A stretch of DNA of 64,000 nt, taken from contig NC_069099.1 in NCBI RefSeq assembly GCF_947172395.1, positions 12,095,740 to 12,159,739 on the forward strand, read 5' to 3'. Shown in pieces: positions 34,391 through 44,753 of this stretch (within the stretch, counting starts at the first letter, position 1; every line of letters begins with the position of its first letter). Position numbers and translations under genes: made by a program. The notes under the pieces were generated by a model. That model had not been told where the DNA came from. It saw nothing but the letters and a program-made list of their open reading frames with translations, and searched no databases. This DNA is from Bicyclus anynana (Eukaryota; Arthropoda; Insecta; Lepidoptera; Nymphalidae).

Positions 34391-34968
34391 GTACAAACCA
34401 TTGCGTATAATTTAAATCAATGTACGAAGGTTTTATGTACCTTTAAAAGTCCTAAAAAAAGTCCGCAACACCATATATCTATCTCTTTTATTTTAGCAGA
34501 TATAGTACCTTTTGTTCTTTAATAAATTATTTAAATCATGTACTAAGGTTTACGTCATTAGTCGTCTAGTATGTTTATATATATCACTTCACAGCATAAC
34601 ACCCCGCTGTGAGAGTTTTTGTGAATATAAAGTCTCATGTTACTCTTCGAATCTCCACCGAGACTATGATATTTCGAAGGAGATTTCCCCGTACAAAAAA
34701 AGTATTTTCTTCTCAGCAACGTTAAATGGTATACATAGAGGATGGAGAAGGGGTACCTACTCAGAACGAGCTTAGTCAGGAAAACGATAGAGGCGGGATT
34801 CAACTATTGCTCACTCAGAGTTACATACATTGGTTTCATGTTTATAGCTTGTCTTTAGTAAGTGAATGCACTTAGCGGAACACCTAACTGATTAACATTT
34901 TGTCCTGGAGATAGTAGATGAGAGACCAGATTCAAAAATAATGCTGCAAAATTTTTAATTTATCATAA
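34391..34968. other. unassigned stretch
   Basis: Two overlapping frames of 81-87 codons (34512-34803) on opposite strands; neither resembles a known family. Confidence 0.4.
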
Positions 34969-35352
34969 TCCTACTATAATAATATAAACGCGAAAGTTTG
35001 TATGGATGTTTGGATGTTTGTTACTCTTTAACGCCGCTACTACCGAAATGATTTGGTTGAAATTTGCAATGGAAATAGATATTACTCTGGATTAACACAT
35101 GGGCTACTTATTATCCCGAAAAAATCTATGGTTTCCCGAGGTTTGCGAAAACTGATGATTTTGATGATATGAATGTTTGTTACTCTTTCACGCCTCGACT
35201 ACTGAACCGAATTAGCTGAAATTTGGTATTGAGATAATTATATTATAACCTGGATTAACACATAGGCTACTTTTTCCCGAAAAAATCCATGGTTCCCGCG
35301 GAATTGGTGAAAAACTAAATTCCACGCGGACGAAGTCGCAGACGTCCGCTAG
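34969..35352 (+). mobile_element. dimeric Helitron-like element, copy 1
   Basis: 384 bp, starting TCCTACTATAATAATATAAA and ending GACGTCCGCTAG before T. The internal module (TGTTTGTTACTCTTT, CACATGGGCTACTTATTAT, AAATCTATGGTTTCCCG) is followed by a second related module joined by GATGATTTTGATGAT. The same two-module layout occurs at 37434. Confidence 0.75.
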
Positions 35353-35884
35353 TAAGTACATACATTCATCGTAATAATTTTTTATATAGGCCTCAAAGGT
35401 TTCCTCTTTAGCAAATGCTTTTTAAAATTAAATTAAAATTCTCAAGTGGATTGTTTAAAATTAACAAGCATAAAACTAGTAAACTGCATACTTATTCAAA
35501 AGAGTAAATTAGGGGTCTTGGAGTCGGCCGACCCGTGCATACATAAGAGCCTACGTTTTTAAATCTCTTGTAATGTAAACATATTCATAAATATTAGCCG
35601 AGGCGTGCAATAAGAGTGGTGACGTTATTTTCAAATAACTATAACTCAACGGCTCAGAGAAATAAAGAGATTTACTTTTAATCTAAATATGCTGAACTGA
35701 CTGGTTTAAATGACTAACTGACATAGTGATCTATCAACGCCCAAATTTCAGCCCAAACCAATGGATGAATCGGGCTGAAATTTAGCATGCAGGTAGATGA
35801 TATGACGTAGCTATGTGCTAAGAAAGGATTTTTATCAATTCAACCCCTAAGAAACTAAAACTAAAAATGTGCCAAAAAATTTTA
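35353..35884. other. unassigned stretch
   Basis: 35680-35830 resembles the phrase GGCTGAAATTTAGCATGCAG with GATATGACGTAG, a common repeat type from memory. No gene. Confidence 0.35.
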
Positions 35885-36095
35885 TCGAATAATTTCACAG
35901 CGGCTAGTTGCCTCGATTGGTGACAGAAGGGCTGGCTCATTTTTTGCGCAAAGGATCAGCCTGGCTGTCCAGCGCGGAAATGCAGCCAGTATTTTTGCCA
36001 CCATTCCACGTGGGCATGATTTGTATAGTTATTAGCATAAGTTAGCTTAAGTTCCATATTGTATTCTTTCTCAATAAAAAAAAAAGTAAAAAAAA
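35885..36095 (+). mobile_element. LINE 3' end, second family
   Basis: Codons 35946-36035 read AQRISLAVQRGNAASIFATI, PRGHDLYSY-stop, a C-terminal motif seen in lepidopteran LINE ORF2 proteins; upstream SCLDW is in another frame. The 3' UTR ends in TTCTCAATAAAAAAAAAAG. Clade not assigned. 5'-truncated. Confidence 0.65.
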
Positions 36096-36100
36096 AAAAT

Positions 36101-36160
36101 AGGGGATGCGGCGATTTGGCAGAAATTTGGAATGAAAATAGATGAGAATAGTTTTTTTAT
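36101..36160 (+). mobile_element. Helitron-like internal scrap
   Basis: GGCGATTTGGCAGAAATTTG and GAATGAAAATAGATGAGAA match the internal block of the CCGCTAG type. No ends present. Confidence 0.45.
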
Positions 36161-36526
36161 ATGTTTAGTAAGGTTTTCACACAAATATGCGTTTTTTAAA
36201 TGTGATTAAATTTTTTTTTACTTTGCCGGTTGACTTCATTCTCTAATTTCAGTAGCCAAATACCTTTTTTATTTTAACTCTACCACATTTTTTTAAATTT
36301 TCCATTCAGTTACTATAATTGAATAACGGTCAAATTTGAACCGCTTTACGGGCAACTAATATAATTAGTTCAATAAACTGAACACACACAATGCATTTTT
36401 GTTAAAATAAAATAAAATTATCAAGTAGAAAGTACAAAAATTGTATATTTTGTAAGTAATTAAAAAATAGCACAGCAATTTTCAGGACATTCGGAAAAGT
36501 TGTGTTAGCCCTCAATCACACTAGAG

Positions 36527-37127
36527 GTTTTTTAACGGACGTTAACGAGTTCAAAATCGATAAATGCATTCCCAAGTATAATGTTCACATGACAGCGTTT
36601 TTAAAACACGACGCTTTTTATTGAACAGTGTTGCATTTTCAATTTTTGGACGTTGGAAATAGACATTCAACTTCAAACTATACGCTATGCCCGCCAATGC
36701 TGGGTTATAATGTTAGGACTTAAAAGTGATTACAAATATAAGAAAACTAATGTCAGGACGGATCAAACTGTAACTAAAATAAGACCCTAGAATGGCAGAG
36801 AATGACCTTAAGTGGAGTCACGCACTTGTGAACGATGTGTGTAGGGTTAAAGGATCCTTTGACTGATATCAAACACTCCCCTTTTCCACTCAAGTCACTC
36901 TCTCCGCCTATTCCAAGTAACCCATAAAGAATTACACAACAAGAGATGTGGCCGGCTCGAACGCCACGAGCACACTGAAGTCAACACGAGATCAAGCGAC
37001 GTCATATCCGTCACAGACTAAACTATTTATTAAAAACTTTCCTACACTATTTATTAAATACATGTAAATTTAAAAGCGGCCAATGCGGCGATAACATTAA
37101 CGCATCGCTTTTTTAAATCTCGTGCGA
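36527..37127. mobile_element. MITE with TTTAACGGACGTTAA TIRs, second copy
   Basis: Left end CACACTAGAGGTTTTTTAAC, right end TTTTTTAAATCTCGTGCG. Removing the foreign segment at 36700-37078 and one 7-bp repeat leaves about 215 bp, the same length as the copy at 4820. Here ATTCCCAAGT occurs once (36568-36577), which gives the empty site for the SINE B insertion seen in the first copy. Confidence 0.7.
36700..37078. mobile_element. unclassified insertion with 7-bp direct repeats
   Basis: GCCAATG flanks the segment at 36693-36699 and 37079-37085. It contains ATGTTAGGACTTAAAAGTG, AATGGCAGAGAATGACCTTA, and GGAGTCACGCACTTGTGAAC. No poly(A), no TIR and no TG...CA ends were seen. It could be a solo LTR remnant or an unknown element. 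Confidence 0.45.
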
Positions 37128-37433
37128 ATGAGGCCTTATGCTCGTGTATTTGCCCAATGAATTTGTTTTACCGCCCTGTCTTATTGCGGCAGTGATTTAC
37201 GACCATCTGTCGTATATTTTAGCCTGAATGGACACAGGTTATTTGTCAGTTCCTGTTAGACTTTTCCTTATAACTTAAGGATTTGTTGTTGAAAAAATAT
37301 GGCAAAGCGATGGCCCTTTGTCAGTTTTATTTTGATTGATACTGTACAATATAGCTTGTTGTTGATTTTCGTGCAAATGAAATAGGATTAGTCTGGTAGT
37401 ATATAAGTATCAAATAAAAAAGAATTTTCAAAA
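37128..37433. other. unassigned stretch
   Basis: No gene recognised. Confidence 0.35.
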
Positions 37434-37801
37434 TCCTACTTATTAATATTATAAACGCGACAGTTTGTTGTATGTTTGGATGTTTGTTACACTTTAACGC
37501 CGCTACTACTGAAGCGATTTGGCTGAAAGGTGGAATGGAAATAGATTTTACTCTGGATTGACACATAGGCATTTTTATCCCGAAAAAAATCATGGTTTCC
37601 CGAGATTTGCGTTAGCTGATGATTTTGATGTTAAGAATGTTTGTTACTCTTTCACGCCTCGACTACTGAACCGAATTAGCTGAAATTTGGTATTAAGATA
37701 TATTATAGCCTGGAATAACACATAGGCTACTTTTTATTCCGGAAAAATCCATGGTTCCCGAGGGATTTGTGAAAAACTAAATTCCACGCGGACGAAGCTA
37801 G
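37434..37801 (+). mobile_element. dimeric Helitron-like element, copy 2
   Basis: Same two modules as at 34969, starting TCCTACTTATTAATATTATA. The 3' end is GGACGAAG directly followed by CTAG: the hairpin-forming stretch normally between them has been lost, while the terminal CTAG and following T are kept. Confidence 0.75.
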
Positions 37802-37951
37802 TTGTTTAATAAACGACGAAGTCATGAGGCAACAAACATAAAAAATACACTAAACGAATTGAGAACCTCCCCCTTATTTAAATCGATTAAAATACTATAA
37901 TATGATAATATAATATTGGAAGATCTTTCAAACACCACAATATTACATCAC

Positions 37952-38092
37952 CACCGCAAAGCGATTTAACGTTCCGGTACGAACGTGTAGAAACCGAAAG
38001 GGGTGTTTTCATCTTCCTCCTAACTAGTTAGCGCGCTTTTAACTTAGATTGCATCATCACTTACCATCAGGTGAGATTACAGCCAAGGGCTA
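37952..38092 (+). mobile_element. SINE A, headless, interrupted by a MITE
   Basis: CAAAGCGATTTAACGTTCCG through TTACCATCAGGTGAGATTAC and CAAGGGCTA; the tail resumes after the MITE at 38428 as TTAGTTGTAAATAATAAAA. 5'-truncated. Confidence 0.75.
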
Positions 38093-38427
38093 AGGCTCAG
38101 TCCAGAAAGGGCGAATTCGCCGCGATTCTCTCGCGCGACCGTTGCGTCCACAAGGCGTGTACTAACGCGCGAGCATTTGGGGAGGTTTTCAGTACAAAAC
38201 ATAGAGTTGAACGTGCACTCGCTCTAGAGTTCGCGCGTTACTAGTATCTCGACTCGCGCGCAATACGCACGAATCACGCGCGAGTCGAGAGACTGGCGTA
38301 GTGCACGCGATTTACGCGTGTATTTTGAATTCGCGCGATGCTTGTGGACGCGATGTATTGATGTCTAGTACTTCGACAACACGCGTATGAATTCGCGCGA
38401 TACAATTCGCCCCTTCTGGACGAGGTC
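38093..38427. mobile_element. CpG-rich MITE, PIF/Harbinger-like
   Basis: TIRs AGGCTCAGTCCAGAAAGGGC... and the inverse of ...GCCCCTTCTGGACGAGGTCT agree at about 20 of 25 positions. The flanking trinucleotides are CTA and TTA, a 3-bp TNA-type target as in PIF/Harbinger. The inside is packed with CGCG words and has a perfect 14-bp inverted pair, TCTCGACTCGCGCG (38247-38260) and CGCGCGAGTCGAGA (38277-38290). Non-coding. Confidence 0.65.
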
Positions 38428-38434
38428 TTAGTTG

Positions 38435-38825
38435 TAAATAATAAAAAAAATGTAATAATGAATTTCCTGTATATTTTAGCTATGTTATCGACGAGCATGA
38501 AATGATTAATTATTATTAAATAAAACTGCCGATGGCGATACATATACGCGCTAATTTACTGTTTAATATTAGTTAATGTACATTTTAAAGCACAAAATAC
38601 ATCAGAACTGAGAGTAATTTGCTCCTAATTAAAATATTGTTCGCGCGTAATATGCTGAAACCTATTTCGCCGCCGCTGTACTTTAGCGCCGATTTATTGC
38701 TAATTGGATGGAATGGAAGGTTTCGCCTGTTTTATGCAATTAAAGGTGTTCTGTATAGTCAGGTATTGTACTACACTTGTTTGCGTATGTGTATTTTCTT
38801 CCCGATTAAAATAAGTTCTGATATA
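38435..38825. other. unassigned, GC-moderate, possibly unique DNA
   Basis: 38620-38740 (GCTGAAACCTATTTCGCCGC, TTTAGCGCCGATTTATTGC) does not look like any repeat in the window and is richer in GC than its surroundings. A plus-strand frame from 38619 runs into antisense SINE B, so it is not a gene as it stands. Confidence 0.35.
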
Positions 38826-38834
38826 TCTAAACAT

Positions 38835-39140
38835 TCGTCATCAACCCATATTCGGCTCACTGCTGAGCTCGAGTCTCCTCTCAGAATGAGAGGGGTTAGG
38901 CCAATAGTCCACCACGCTGGCCCAATGCGGATTGGCAGACTTCACACACGCAGAGAATTAAGATAATTCTCTGGTATGCAGGTTTCCTCACGATGTTTTC
39001 GTTCACCGTTTGAGCCACGTGATATTTAATTTCTAAAAATGCACACAACTGAAAAGTTGGAGGTGCATGCCCCGGACCGGATTTGAACCCACACCCACGG
39101 GAATCGGAGGCAGAGGTCATATCCACTGGGCTATCACGGC
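38835..39140 (-). mobile_element. SINE B, full length, with TSD
   Basis: All SINE B blocks in reverse. TCTAAACAT flanks it at 38826-38834 and 39141-39149 (9 bp; the first bases may belong to the SINE end). The inverse B box is GGATTTGAACC, one change from functional. Confidence 0.9.
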
Positions 39141-39197
39141 TCTAAACATACACATTACATATTATAAAACAAAGTATCACAAATAAATATATTCATG

Positions 39198-39419
39198 AGG
39201 AAGCGGACGCCCGCGGTTTCGTCCGCGTGGAATTCAGTTTTTCACAAATCCCGCGAGAACCATAGATTTTTCCGGGATGAAAAGTAGCCTATGTGTTAAT
39301 CCAAAGTAAAATATATTTCCATTCCAAATTTTAGCCAAATCGCTTCAGTAGCCGCAGCGTAAAGGAAAACCAACATACTTACACAGACACAAACTTTCGG
39401 CTTTATAATATTAGTGTGA
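39198..39419 (-). mobile_element. Helitron-like, CCGCTAG type
   Basis: AGCGGACGCCCGCGGTTTCG through TTTATAATATTAGTGTGA. The terminal CTAG is replaced by GGAAG, so the 3' end is mutated. Confidence 0.7.
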
Positions 39420-39988
39420 TATAATATATGAATTGATTATTATTATGTATACACTATACATATATTGTAAACAAAGACAGAGACATTGGTAACACACAAA
39501 AAAATGTATAATTTAAGTCCTAAGTTAAATTTAACAGCGTAAAGGCGAACATTGTTCTTTAAAAGTTGACTCTGTTTTCTCTACAACATCCTGTATAATA
39601 TTAATTACACATACATTTTCACATCTCACAACTTACTTGTTATGTTTCTAGAGTATCTGTTACCGAGATACCGTATATTGTTCTAACTAAAGTGGAGGTG
39701 ATTAGGTACTATCAGATGCTAGCAATAATAACTAAGACCACGAAACTTGTGTACAGCATAACTTTGGAGATATGCTCTTTGAAGCCAAAGGGAATGTGCA
39801 GTTTACTTAGCGTTCTACAAATTATAGCGTCTTTAATTATTATCTAGACAATACCTATTTACCTACATTATTATAATATAATTATTATTAACGCCTTTTT
39901 TTTATTACTTAGCCTAAGTGAGGTTATGGACTTAAAGCTGATTTCTTCACTTGTTGCTTTTCTTGTATTCAAGAAATTATTATTGTAA
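39420..39988. other. unassigned AT-rich stretch
   Basis: No gene recognised. Confidence 0.4.
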
Positions 39989-40345
39989 GTTCATCATCAT
40001 CATCATATCAGCCGATGGACATCCACTGCAGGACATGCCTATCACGATCCTGAGCCGCCTGCATCCAGCGAATCCCTGCGACTCACTTGATGTCGTCAGT
40101 CCACCTGGTGGGGGGAAGACCAACACTGCGCTTTTTAGGGTGGGGTCGCCATTCCAACACCTCGGGACCCCAACGTCCATCGACTTTTCGAACTATATGC
40201 CTCGCCCATTGACACTTCAGCTTCGCTAATCATTGAGCTATGTCGGTGACTTTGGTTCTTCTGCGGATCTACTCATTTCTGATTCGAAATTTACGTAAAG
40301 ATACTCCGAGCTTAGCTCATTCCATCGCTCGCTGTGTGACTCTGT
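39989..40345 (-). mobile_element. RTE-type LINE 3' end, longest minus copy
   Basis: (ATC)n at 39991-40003, then the usual reversed blocks plus extra upstream coding: TCATTTCTGATTCGAAATTT, CGTAAAGATACTCCGAGC, TCGCTCGCTGTGTGACTC, equivalent to the region before IRNEEIRRRTKVTDIA in the protein. Frame-broken. Confidence 0.85.
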
Positions 40346-40588
40346 AGTAAGTTTAATATCTCCGTCCATTGTTGAAAAGATCTCTTGACAGTAGTAGATA
40401 GTTAAGGACATACAGCAATTCAAAAATATTTTTAGAAAAATGGATATTTGTACTCTAGTAGTTGGAGTTGTCATCAAGCTCATAATGATTTTTCAAACAT
40501 TGTAATTATGAAGGCTTCATATTTTGTATTTTTGATTTTCTTCATTTCCGGTTAGGTTAGAGAAGCAATCACTATTTTGTCTATAGAA

Positions 40589-40785
40589 TCATACTAATAT
40601 TATAAACGCGAATGTTTGTATGGATGTATATTTGTTAATCTATAAGGCCGCTACTACTGAAGCGATTTGGCTGAAATTTGGAATGGAAATAGATATTACT
40701 CTGGATTAACACATAGGCTACTCTATCTCGAAAAAATCCATGGATTCATGTCCATCCATGGGATGGAGTCGCGGGCGTCCGCTAG
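40589..40785 (+). mobile_element. Helitron-like, complete ends
   Basis: TCATACTAATATTATAAACG after A; ends GTCGCGGGCGTCCGCTAG before T, with the GCGG-GCGT-CCGC hairpin. A local CCATGGATTCATG / CATCCATGGGATGG expansion replaces the usual GTTCCCGCGGGATTTG part. Confidence 0.75.
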
Positions 40786-41277
40786 TTAAGTCATACAATC
40801 TATCAAAATAACTAAAACAAAACAATTTTTTGTAGGCCGGGACCTTTGTACAAAATATAAAATTAAAAAAATATTTCGAAAGTGTCGAAAAGAAAATATT
40901 ATTAAAAAAAATAAACATACTGCTCATATTATTTTCAAACCAACTGGAATGGAATGAGAGTGGGAGTAATTAATACCTACATTATCTCGTTAAAATTTAT
41001 GGAATTTATCTTAATTTATGCACCGCGAGAATTCGGAGTGGACTTTAGTAACTATCTTCATGAATGAAAATTCAAGTCGCTTAAGCGAATTGCTGCAGTG
41101 AATTTATATTACTTAACGGTTTGTAGTTCACAATTTTGTTGAGTTTCGAGGCTATAAAGGACTTGGATTTATGGTTTTGGTTTGATATTTTAAGTACCTA
41201 TCTATAGATTCTAGAGATCTCCCTATCGGCATAAAAAATGTGTGTCGGCAAACCAGTATTATGAACTTGTAAGTTAA
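40786..41277. other. unassigned AT-rich stretch
   Basis: No gene recognised. Confidence 0.4.
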
Positions 41278-41463
41278 CTGTGTGCCTAGTGTGAGTTTTC
41301 AATATTTTCATACTGTTACTATCGCGTTAACGTAAACGCGAATTTATATGGAATTGAAACAGTTGTGAAGTTGTGCCACTAGATGGCGCTGTTTCAATTC
41401 CTTAGAAATTCGCGTTTACGTTAACGCGATAGTAACAGTATCAAACTGCCACTAGGCCCTCTG
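41278..41463 (-). mobile_element. MITE with CTCF-like motif, copy 2
   Basis: 186 bp, inverted relative to the copy at 29620, with better-preserved arms: ACTGTTACTATCGCGTTAAC and its inverse lie near both ends. The centre contains CCACTAGATGGCGCT at 41376-41390, an exact match to the CTCF-type consensus as I know it. Confidence 0.8.
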
Positions 41464-41484
41464 TTCAATGGTAGTGGACTACCC

Positions 41485-41518
41485 GTCCGTTAAAAAAACT
41501 CTCGTGCGAATGGGGGCA
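41485..41518. mobile_element. MITE right-end fragment
   Basis: GTCCGTTAAAAAAACTCTCG and TGCGAATGGGGGC equal the right end of the MITE at 4820-5352. Confidence 0.6.
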
Positions 41519-41980
41519 TAAAGAACTGTTTTTTTATAACACCACAATATATAGTATAAGCTGGTTATACCAGCCGTAGCAATTATGTCTACGCCCGGCA
41601 ATATCCACGGATTTTCACATACATTTTTCAGTACGCTTGTCGCAGTTTATTAAAGTGTCTACGTTATTGTACTCGTGGGTCGGTATGTTACATAATGTTG
41701 AAGTTTTAACAAAATCCGTTTAGCGGTCTTCAGTGGGTCTATGACTTCTTTTGTTTATAAGGTGATAGAGATTGTTGTTTAATAACACATTTTTTTAACT
41801 TTTCTGCCTATTGATACAAAATTATATATAGCAATTTCAATATCAACCCCTTTTCTTGAGCAGGTCAGGTTTTAGTCCGTCCAAGTCGTATACTGACATC
41901 TGGTATACTATGTTGCTGGCTTTTTTCCTTTTGAAGGGAAAAGAAGATACACCGCGTTACGATGATTTATTATATCAATA
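41519..41980. other. unassigned stretch
   Basis: No gene or repeat recognised. Confidence 0.4.
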
Positions 41981-41982
41981 AT

Positions 41983-42199
41983 TTTATCATTATCAACCCA
42001 TATTTGGCTCACTGCTGAGCATGTGTCACCTCCCAGAATGAGAGGGGTTAAGCCAAATAGTCCACCACGCTGGCTGGTCTAGGAATGTGGATTGGCAGAC
42101 TTCACACACGCAGATACTCGGAATTAGGAAAATTCTCAGGTTGTTCTTCTTCCTCACGATGTTTTCCTTCACCGTTTGATATGTAATTTCTTAAAATAT
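41983..42199 (-). mobile_element. SINE B, headless
   Basis: ATTATCAACCCATATTTGGC through CACGATGTTTTCCTTCACCG and ATTTCTTAAAAT. The head is missing. Confidence 0.8.
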
Positions 42200-42774
42200 A
42201 TTTGTATAAATTATATATATTATTTGGTCTATAAAATAGTGCTATATGCTAATAAGCATCATTTGTGTTTTGAAAGTTCTTAAGAAAACACGATTGAAGT
42301 GAATGTTAATAATATAGTTATACAGATTGATACCACTATAAATCAACGAGGGTCTCCAACTGTAATATTTGAAAGAAAGAAAATTTCGAAATAGACGCAT
42401 TTTACTTTCTTTCTTGTTATATTTGAGTACCCAAGTGACCATGATCCATGTAACTGTATCGAAGTATCGACAGTTAAAAAACCGTATAAATATATTCATT
42501 ACAATACAATACCACAAACTTTACCTCTTTAAATTATGAAGTTTTATCAATAAGTAAAATTGTAATTTTATCGAATCTATAATTCAATGGAATTAAATAT
42601 GCCGACCTCATCGATGTGGATAAACGTGTGGAGAAAATAATTTAAAATTGTAATAATCGAATTCGTTCTTTATACGACCTCATAATTAATTCGTAAGTGA
42701 AATTCATTCGAGGGTCATTATCACCATTAACATTTGGCAATAATTATTATTATTAATCCAGTCACTTTTTAATA
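42200..42774. other. unassigned AT-rich stretch
   Basis: No gene recognised; a 91-codon minus frame has no resemblance to a known family. Confidence 0.4.
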
Positions 42775-43236
42775 CAGTAAAAGCTCATTATTCGCGGGCG
42801 ATACATTCTTTAACTGAGTCGCGAATACAGATACCGTAAATACGGAGTGAGATTCTATGGGATACGTTCTTGGGTGACATAATAAAAAGCAAATATACAA
42901 AGAAAAAACAATTAATTGAAGTTATTGATTAACTATTATCTTCAGTCTTAGACAATGGTTTGAAGAATTTTGATTTTTTTTTCTTGCTTGACATTTTTTA
43001 AAAGCTTCTATTCAGAGTGATTTAAAGCAGAGCCATTCTTAAAACATCCATTTACAATTTCGGCAATAGGTGTTTGCAAGTTAAAGTACAAATTTGCAGA
43101 TTTTACGTCAGTTTCGTCAGTCAGATCAGCGAATAACGAAATATTTAGTCTCGAATATAGAAATTGGGATGCAAATTTTTAATCCGCCAATAGTAAAAAA
43201 GTGAATAAAGGAAGCATGAATAAGGAGCGTTTACTG
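42775..43236. mobile_element. pogo/Tigger-like MITE, 462 bp, TA target
   Basis: CAGTAAAAGCTCATTATTCG at the left and the inverse of GAATAAGGAGCGTTTACTG at the right, flanked by TA on both sides (42773-42774, 43237-43238). CAGT-type ends with a TA target fit the pogo/Tigger branch of Tc1/mariner. The interior has a minus-strand remnant reading KSANLYFNLQTPIAEIVNG that may be decayed transposase; it has stops. Confidence 0.65.
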
Positions 43237-43448
43237 TACTTGTATATTGAGTAAATATTAGAAGTATCTAAGAATAAATAGTTCTGTATGATATATTTGC
43301 ACTTGTCCGCTTGATTTAATTTTATCCGACAAAACTATGAAACCATAATAATTTATCATCGAAAGTTAACTAAACGTTGCGTTTATTTCCAGCACTTCTC
43401 AGCAATAACCTGCCTTCTAAACCAGTGTTAGTCTCCACAAACGTGTGA

Positions 43449-43815
43449 CTAGCTGACGCCGCGCGGCTTTACCCGCGTGGTTCTAGTTCCCGTAGGATTA
43501 CGGTATAATATATGGGCTTCCTCAATAAATGGGCTATCCAACACTGAAATAATTTTTCAAATCGGACTAGTAGTTCCTGAGATTAGCGCGTTCAATCAAA
43601 GAAACAAACTCTTCAGCTTTATATATTACTAGCTGACGCCGTGCGGTTTCACCCGCGCGGTTCCTGTTCCCGTAAAAATACGGAGATAATATATAGCCTA
43701 TGGCCTTCCTCGATAAATGGGCTATCTAACACTGGAAGAATTTCTCAAATTGGACCAGTAGTTCCTGAGATTAGTGCGTTCAATCAAACAAACTCTTTAG
43801 CTTCAGCTTGTTGTG
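43449..43815 (-). mobile_element. two Helitron-like copies in tandem
   Basis: Copy one 43449-43628 and copy two 43629-43815, same orientation, the second starting CTAGCTGACGCCGTGCGG directly at the truncated 5' end (ATATATTA) of the first. Both contain the CGATAAATGGGCTATC and CCTGAGATTAG blocks. A 60-codon frame over the second copy is accidental. Confidence 0.75.
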
Positions 43816-44399
43816 TTACTTAAATTAATCTAAATTTGATATTTTTTTTTAATATCATACGACGGTTATCGATCCCAGTGATTAGTTGTTAAACTTTCGC
43901 ATCACCATATTTTACAGCCACTTTTAATTTAAGCTTCTTTGATGTTAATGATGCAAAAATATGCACTAAAAATTGGTGCGAACTACTTCCACTATCTTTA
44001 TGAATAAAAGATTTGTGACTTCACTCTGAATAGCTAAAGTGAGTTCAGAATTTACATTGGCTAAAGCGTTGGCTTTGACACTTATAGAATACTGAAATGT
44101 ATGGAACTTTATATTATGCAAACCTCGCTTCAATCCATTTGCCAACGCTTCAACTACCGATGTTGGGTCACCTTCGCTTATGAAGTTTCCACAAGTTTGC
44201 TGAGGATGCAATTTTCAAGTTCAATGAACTTACGGCATCAGCTAGTAAAAATATATACAGCATTTAAAAGACGACAATGTAAGACGAGAGAATACTAGAA
44301 CAGATTTATAAGTGACTGCCTGTCTTCAAGCTATGTTGTAAGTGTCTTTATACAAGATTCATTATTTTACACATAAGTCTAATGAATGTATAAAAACTT
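43816..44399. other. unassigned stretch
   Basis: Short frames of 65-81 codons on opposite strands (43966-44298) have no family resemblance. Confidence 0.4.
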
Positions 44400-44545
44400 G
44401 AAGCAAAAACAAATTTTGGGGTGGACAATCCTTATCATCTAGGGGTATTTTTTGGCGATATGCATACAAAATCACATAAAAATCGGCCTATCCGTCGGAG
44501 GAGTTGGGTAACAAACACAACACACGAGAATTTTATGTATTAAGC
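44400..44545. repeat. unclassified interspersed repeat
   Basis: GGGGTGGACAATCCTTATCA, CACATAAAAATCGGCCTATC and ACACGAGAATTTTATGTATT follow a pattern I recall from lepidopteran repeats. No second copy in the window. Confidence 0.35.
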
Positions 44546-44605
44546 AAAAATTAATGTAATTTAGTAGTAACAATACTTATTATGATCGATTTATGTATTA
44601 CATAA

Positions 44606-44753
44606 CTAGCGGACGCCCGCGACTTTGTCCGCGTGGAATTCAGTTTTTCACAAATCCCGCGGGAACCATGGATTTTTCTGGGATGAGAAATAGTAGCGGC
44701 GTTAAAGAGTAACAAACATCCATACACACTTTCGCGTTTATAATATTAGTAGA
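44606..44753 (-). mobile_element. Helitron-like, internally deleted
   Basis: CTAGCGGACGCCCGCGACTT at the left; TTTATAATATTAGTAGA at the right. The middle block (GGATTAACACATAGG to the GGCTGAAATTTGG region) is deleted. Confidence 0.75.

Noticed and set aside
38619..38966. 115-codon frame
   Set aside because: Its last third is antisense SINE B and the rest has no resemblance to a protein family.
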